5,650 nucleotides of DNA. Source: Bacillota bacterium. GTDB taxonomy: Bacteria > Bacillota > Tb-RUG-66. The stretch's first letter is position 1, and each line of letters starts with the position of its first letter. Where the stretch lies: assembly GCA_016288255.1 (NCBI GenBank), contig JAEEYS010000057.1, positions 1 to 5,650 of the forward strand. The letters are read 5' to 3'. Made by a program: the position numbers and the translations under genes. Below the pieces are notes generated by a model that was given only the letters and a program-made list of their open reading frames with translations, was not told the origin of the DNA and made no database searches. Shown here one piece after another: positions 4,691 to 5,650 of the stretch.

Positions 4691-5650
4691 TTATTTGCTG
4701 GGGATCATGTTGCTGTCTTTTAAGATAACATCATGCGCGCCGCCTTCAATGATGCTGGTGGAAGATACCAAAGTCAATCTGGCATTTTGGTGAAGCTCCG
4801 GTATGGTAATAGCGCCACAGTTGCACATGGTGGATTTTACCTTGTTTAATGTAATGGTCACATTGTCTCTTAATTTACCGGCATAAGGAACGTAAGAATC
4901 TACCCCTTCTTCAAAGGACAATTCTTTTTTGCCTCCCATATCATACCGCTGCCAGTTCCTTGCTCTGTTGGAACCTTCTCCCCAATATTCTTTCATATAA
5001 TTACCGTTGATGATCACTCTGTTGGTCGGACTTTCATCAAATCTGGCAAAATATCTGCCCAGCATAATAAAATCCGCGCCCATAGCCAACGCTAAGGTAA
5101 TGTGATAATCATACACGATCCCGCCGTCGGAACAGATCGGGATATAGATCCCCGTATTTTCAAAATATTCATCTCTTGCTTTTGCCACTTCGATCAAAGC
5201 GGTAGCTTGTCCCCGCCCGATCCCTTTTTGTTCTCTGGTAATACAGATCGAACCGCCGCCGATCCCTACTTTTACAAAGTCTGCGCCTGCTTTTGCCAGG
5301 AACAGGAACCCTTCTTTGTCCACTACGTTGCCGGCGCCTATTTTGACCGTATCGCCGTATTTTTCTCTGACAAAATCAATGGTGATCTTCTGCCATTCCG
5401 TAAACCCTTCGGAAGAGTCGATACACAAAATGTCCGCTCCCGCGTCCACCAATGCCGGGATCCGTTCCGCGTAATCTCTGGTATTGACTCCCGCGCCTAC
5501 CATATAGCGTTTGAAAGCGTCCAACAAGCTGTTGGGATTTTCTTTATGGGCGTCATAATCTTTTCTGAACACCAAAGAAACCAAACGCTGCTCTTTGTCT
5601 ACAATGGGCAGGGTGTTCAATTTATTGTCCCAAATAATATCATTTGCTTC
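4691..5650 (-). CDS. guaB: IMP dehydrogenase, Tritrichomonas-type, C-terminal 319 residues (5' end outside window)
   Basis: This enzyme oxidises IMP to XMP with NAD+, the first committed step to GMP; it is a cytoplasmic (beta/alpha)8-barrel tetramer. The frame is open to the right edge, so the N-terminus is missing; a TTG at 5620 is an internal leucine codon. The fragment begins in the end of the CBS/subdomain region ('[20 protein letters not shown]'). It then shows 'CIDSSEG' with the NAD-contacting Asp, the K+ and catalytic loop '[15 protein letters not shown]' with the nucleophilic Cys at fragment residue 136, 'SDGGI', the IMP-binding 'MLGRYFA', and the mobile flap 'NWQRYDMGG' with the Arg-Tyr pair at 235-236. 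Cys to Arg is 99 residues, as in Tritrichomonas foetus (C319, R418). Shared spacing implies a full length near 502 residues. It is convergent with the ACT gene, not co-transcribed. Confidence 0.96.
   Translation of the reverse strand, partial: EANDIIWDNKLNTLPIVDKEQRLVSLVFRKDYDAHKENPNSLLDAFKRYMVGAGVNTRDYAERIPALVDAGADILCIDSSEGFTEWQKITIDFVREKYGDTVKIGAGNVVDKEGFLFLAKAGADFVKVGIGGGSICITREQKGIGRGQATALIEVAKARDEYFENTGIYIPICSDGGIVYDYHITLALAMGADFIMLGRYFARFDESPTNRVIINGNYMKEYWGEGSNRARNWQRYDMGGKKELSFEEGVDSYVPYAGKLRDNVTITLNKVKSTMCNCGAITIPELHQNARLTLVSSTSIIEGGAHDVILKDSNMIPSK

Noticed and set aside
4545..4793. 82-codon plus-strand open frame
   Set aside because: It runs through two terminator hairpins and then antisense into guaB, with no ribosome site.
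1..5650. Mobile element, CRISPR array, tRNA or horizontally acquired island
   Set aside because: No transposase, integrase, regularly spaced repeats, tRNA-like cloverleaf or abrupt compositional change was seen; the genes are core metabolism in a usual order.

Overview
The window looks like chromosomal DNA from a low-to-moderate GC Firmicute, most likely an anaerobic Clostridia member. The reasons are strong purine-rich Shine-Dalgarno sites, AT-rich gaps with U-tract terminators, the gene order hom-thrC-thrB, a UPF0735 (PheB-like) ACT protein, and an IMP dehydrogenase of the Tritrichomonas/clostridial type. This assignment is inference; no rRNA or tRNA is present to confirm it. All genes are ordinary housekeeping types. 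No mobile element, CRISPR array, phage gene or RNA gene was seen.

Layout. (1) Positions 2-307, plus strand: the C-terminal part of a Cof-type HAD phosphatase, cut by the left edge. A hairpin terminator at 322-351 follows and can serve both converging transcripts. (2) Positions 387-3615, minus strand: a compact hom-thrC-thrB operon that converts aspartate semialdehyde to threonine (homoserine dehydrogenase, homoserine kinase, threonine synthase). Gaps are 11 nt between hom and thrC and 32 nt between thrC and thrB. (3) Positions 3616-4000: an AT-rich divergent regulatory region with a promoter for each direction and several palindromes. (4) Positions 4001-4441, plus strand: a 146-residue protein with a helix-turn-helix-like N-terminus and a C-terminal ACT domain, followed by a terminator at 4566-4597. 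(5) Positions 4691-5650, minus strand: the C-terminal 319 residues of IMP dehydrogenase (guaB), cut by the right edge, with its own terminator at about 4626-4659.

The most interesting part is the divergent region. The two facing promoters carry the same 18-nt block (17 of 18 identical) over the extended -10 and probable start site. A third partial copy lies exactly midway, 105 bp from each. The homoserine dehydrogenase has an eroded ACT domain without the usual D-x-P-G-V-L loop, while the divergent gene encodes a protein that joins a DNA-binding-like segment to an intact ACT domain. The working idea is that this protein senses an amino acid and controls both its own promoter and the threonine operon. 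The sequence suggests this but does not prove it.
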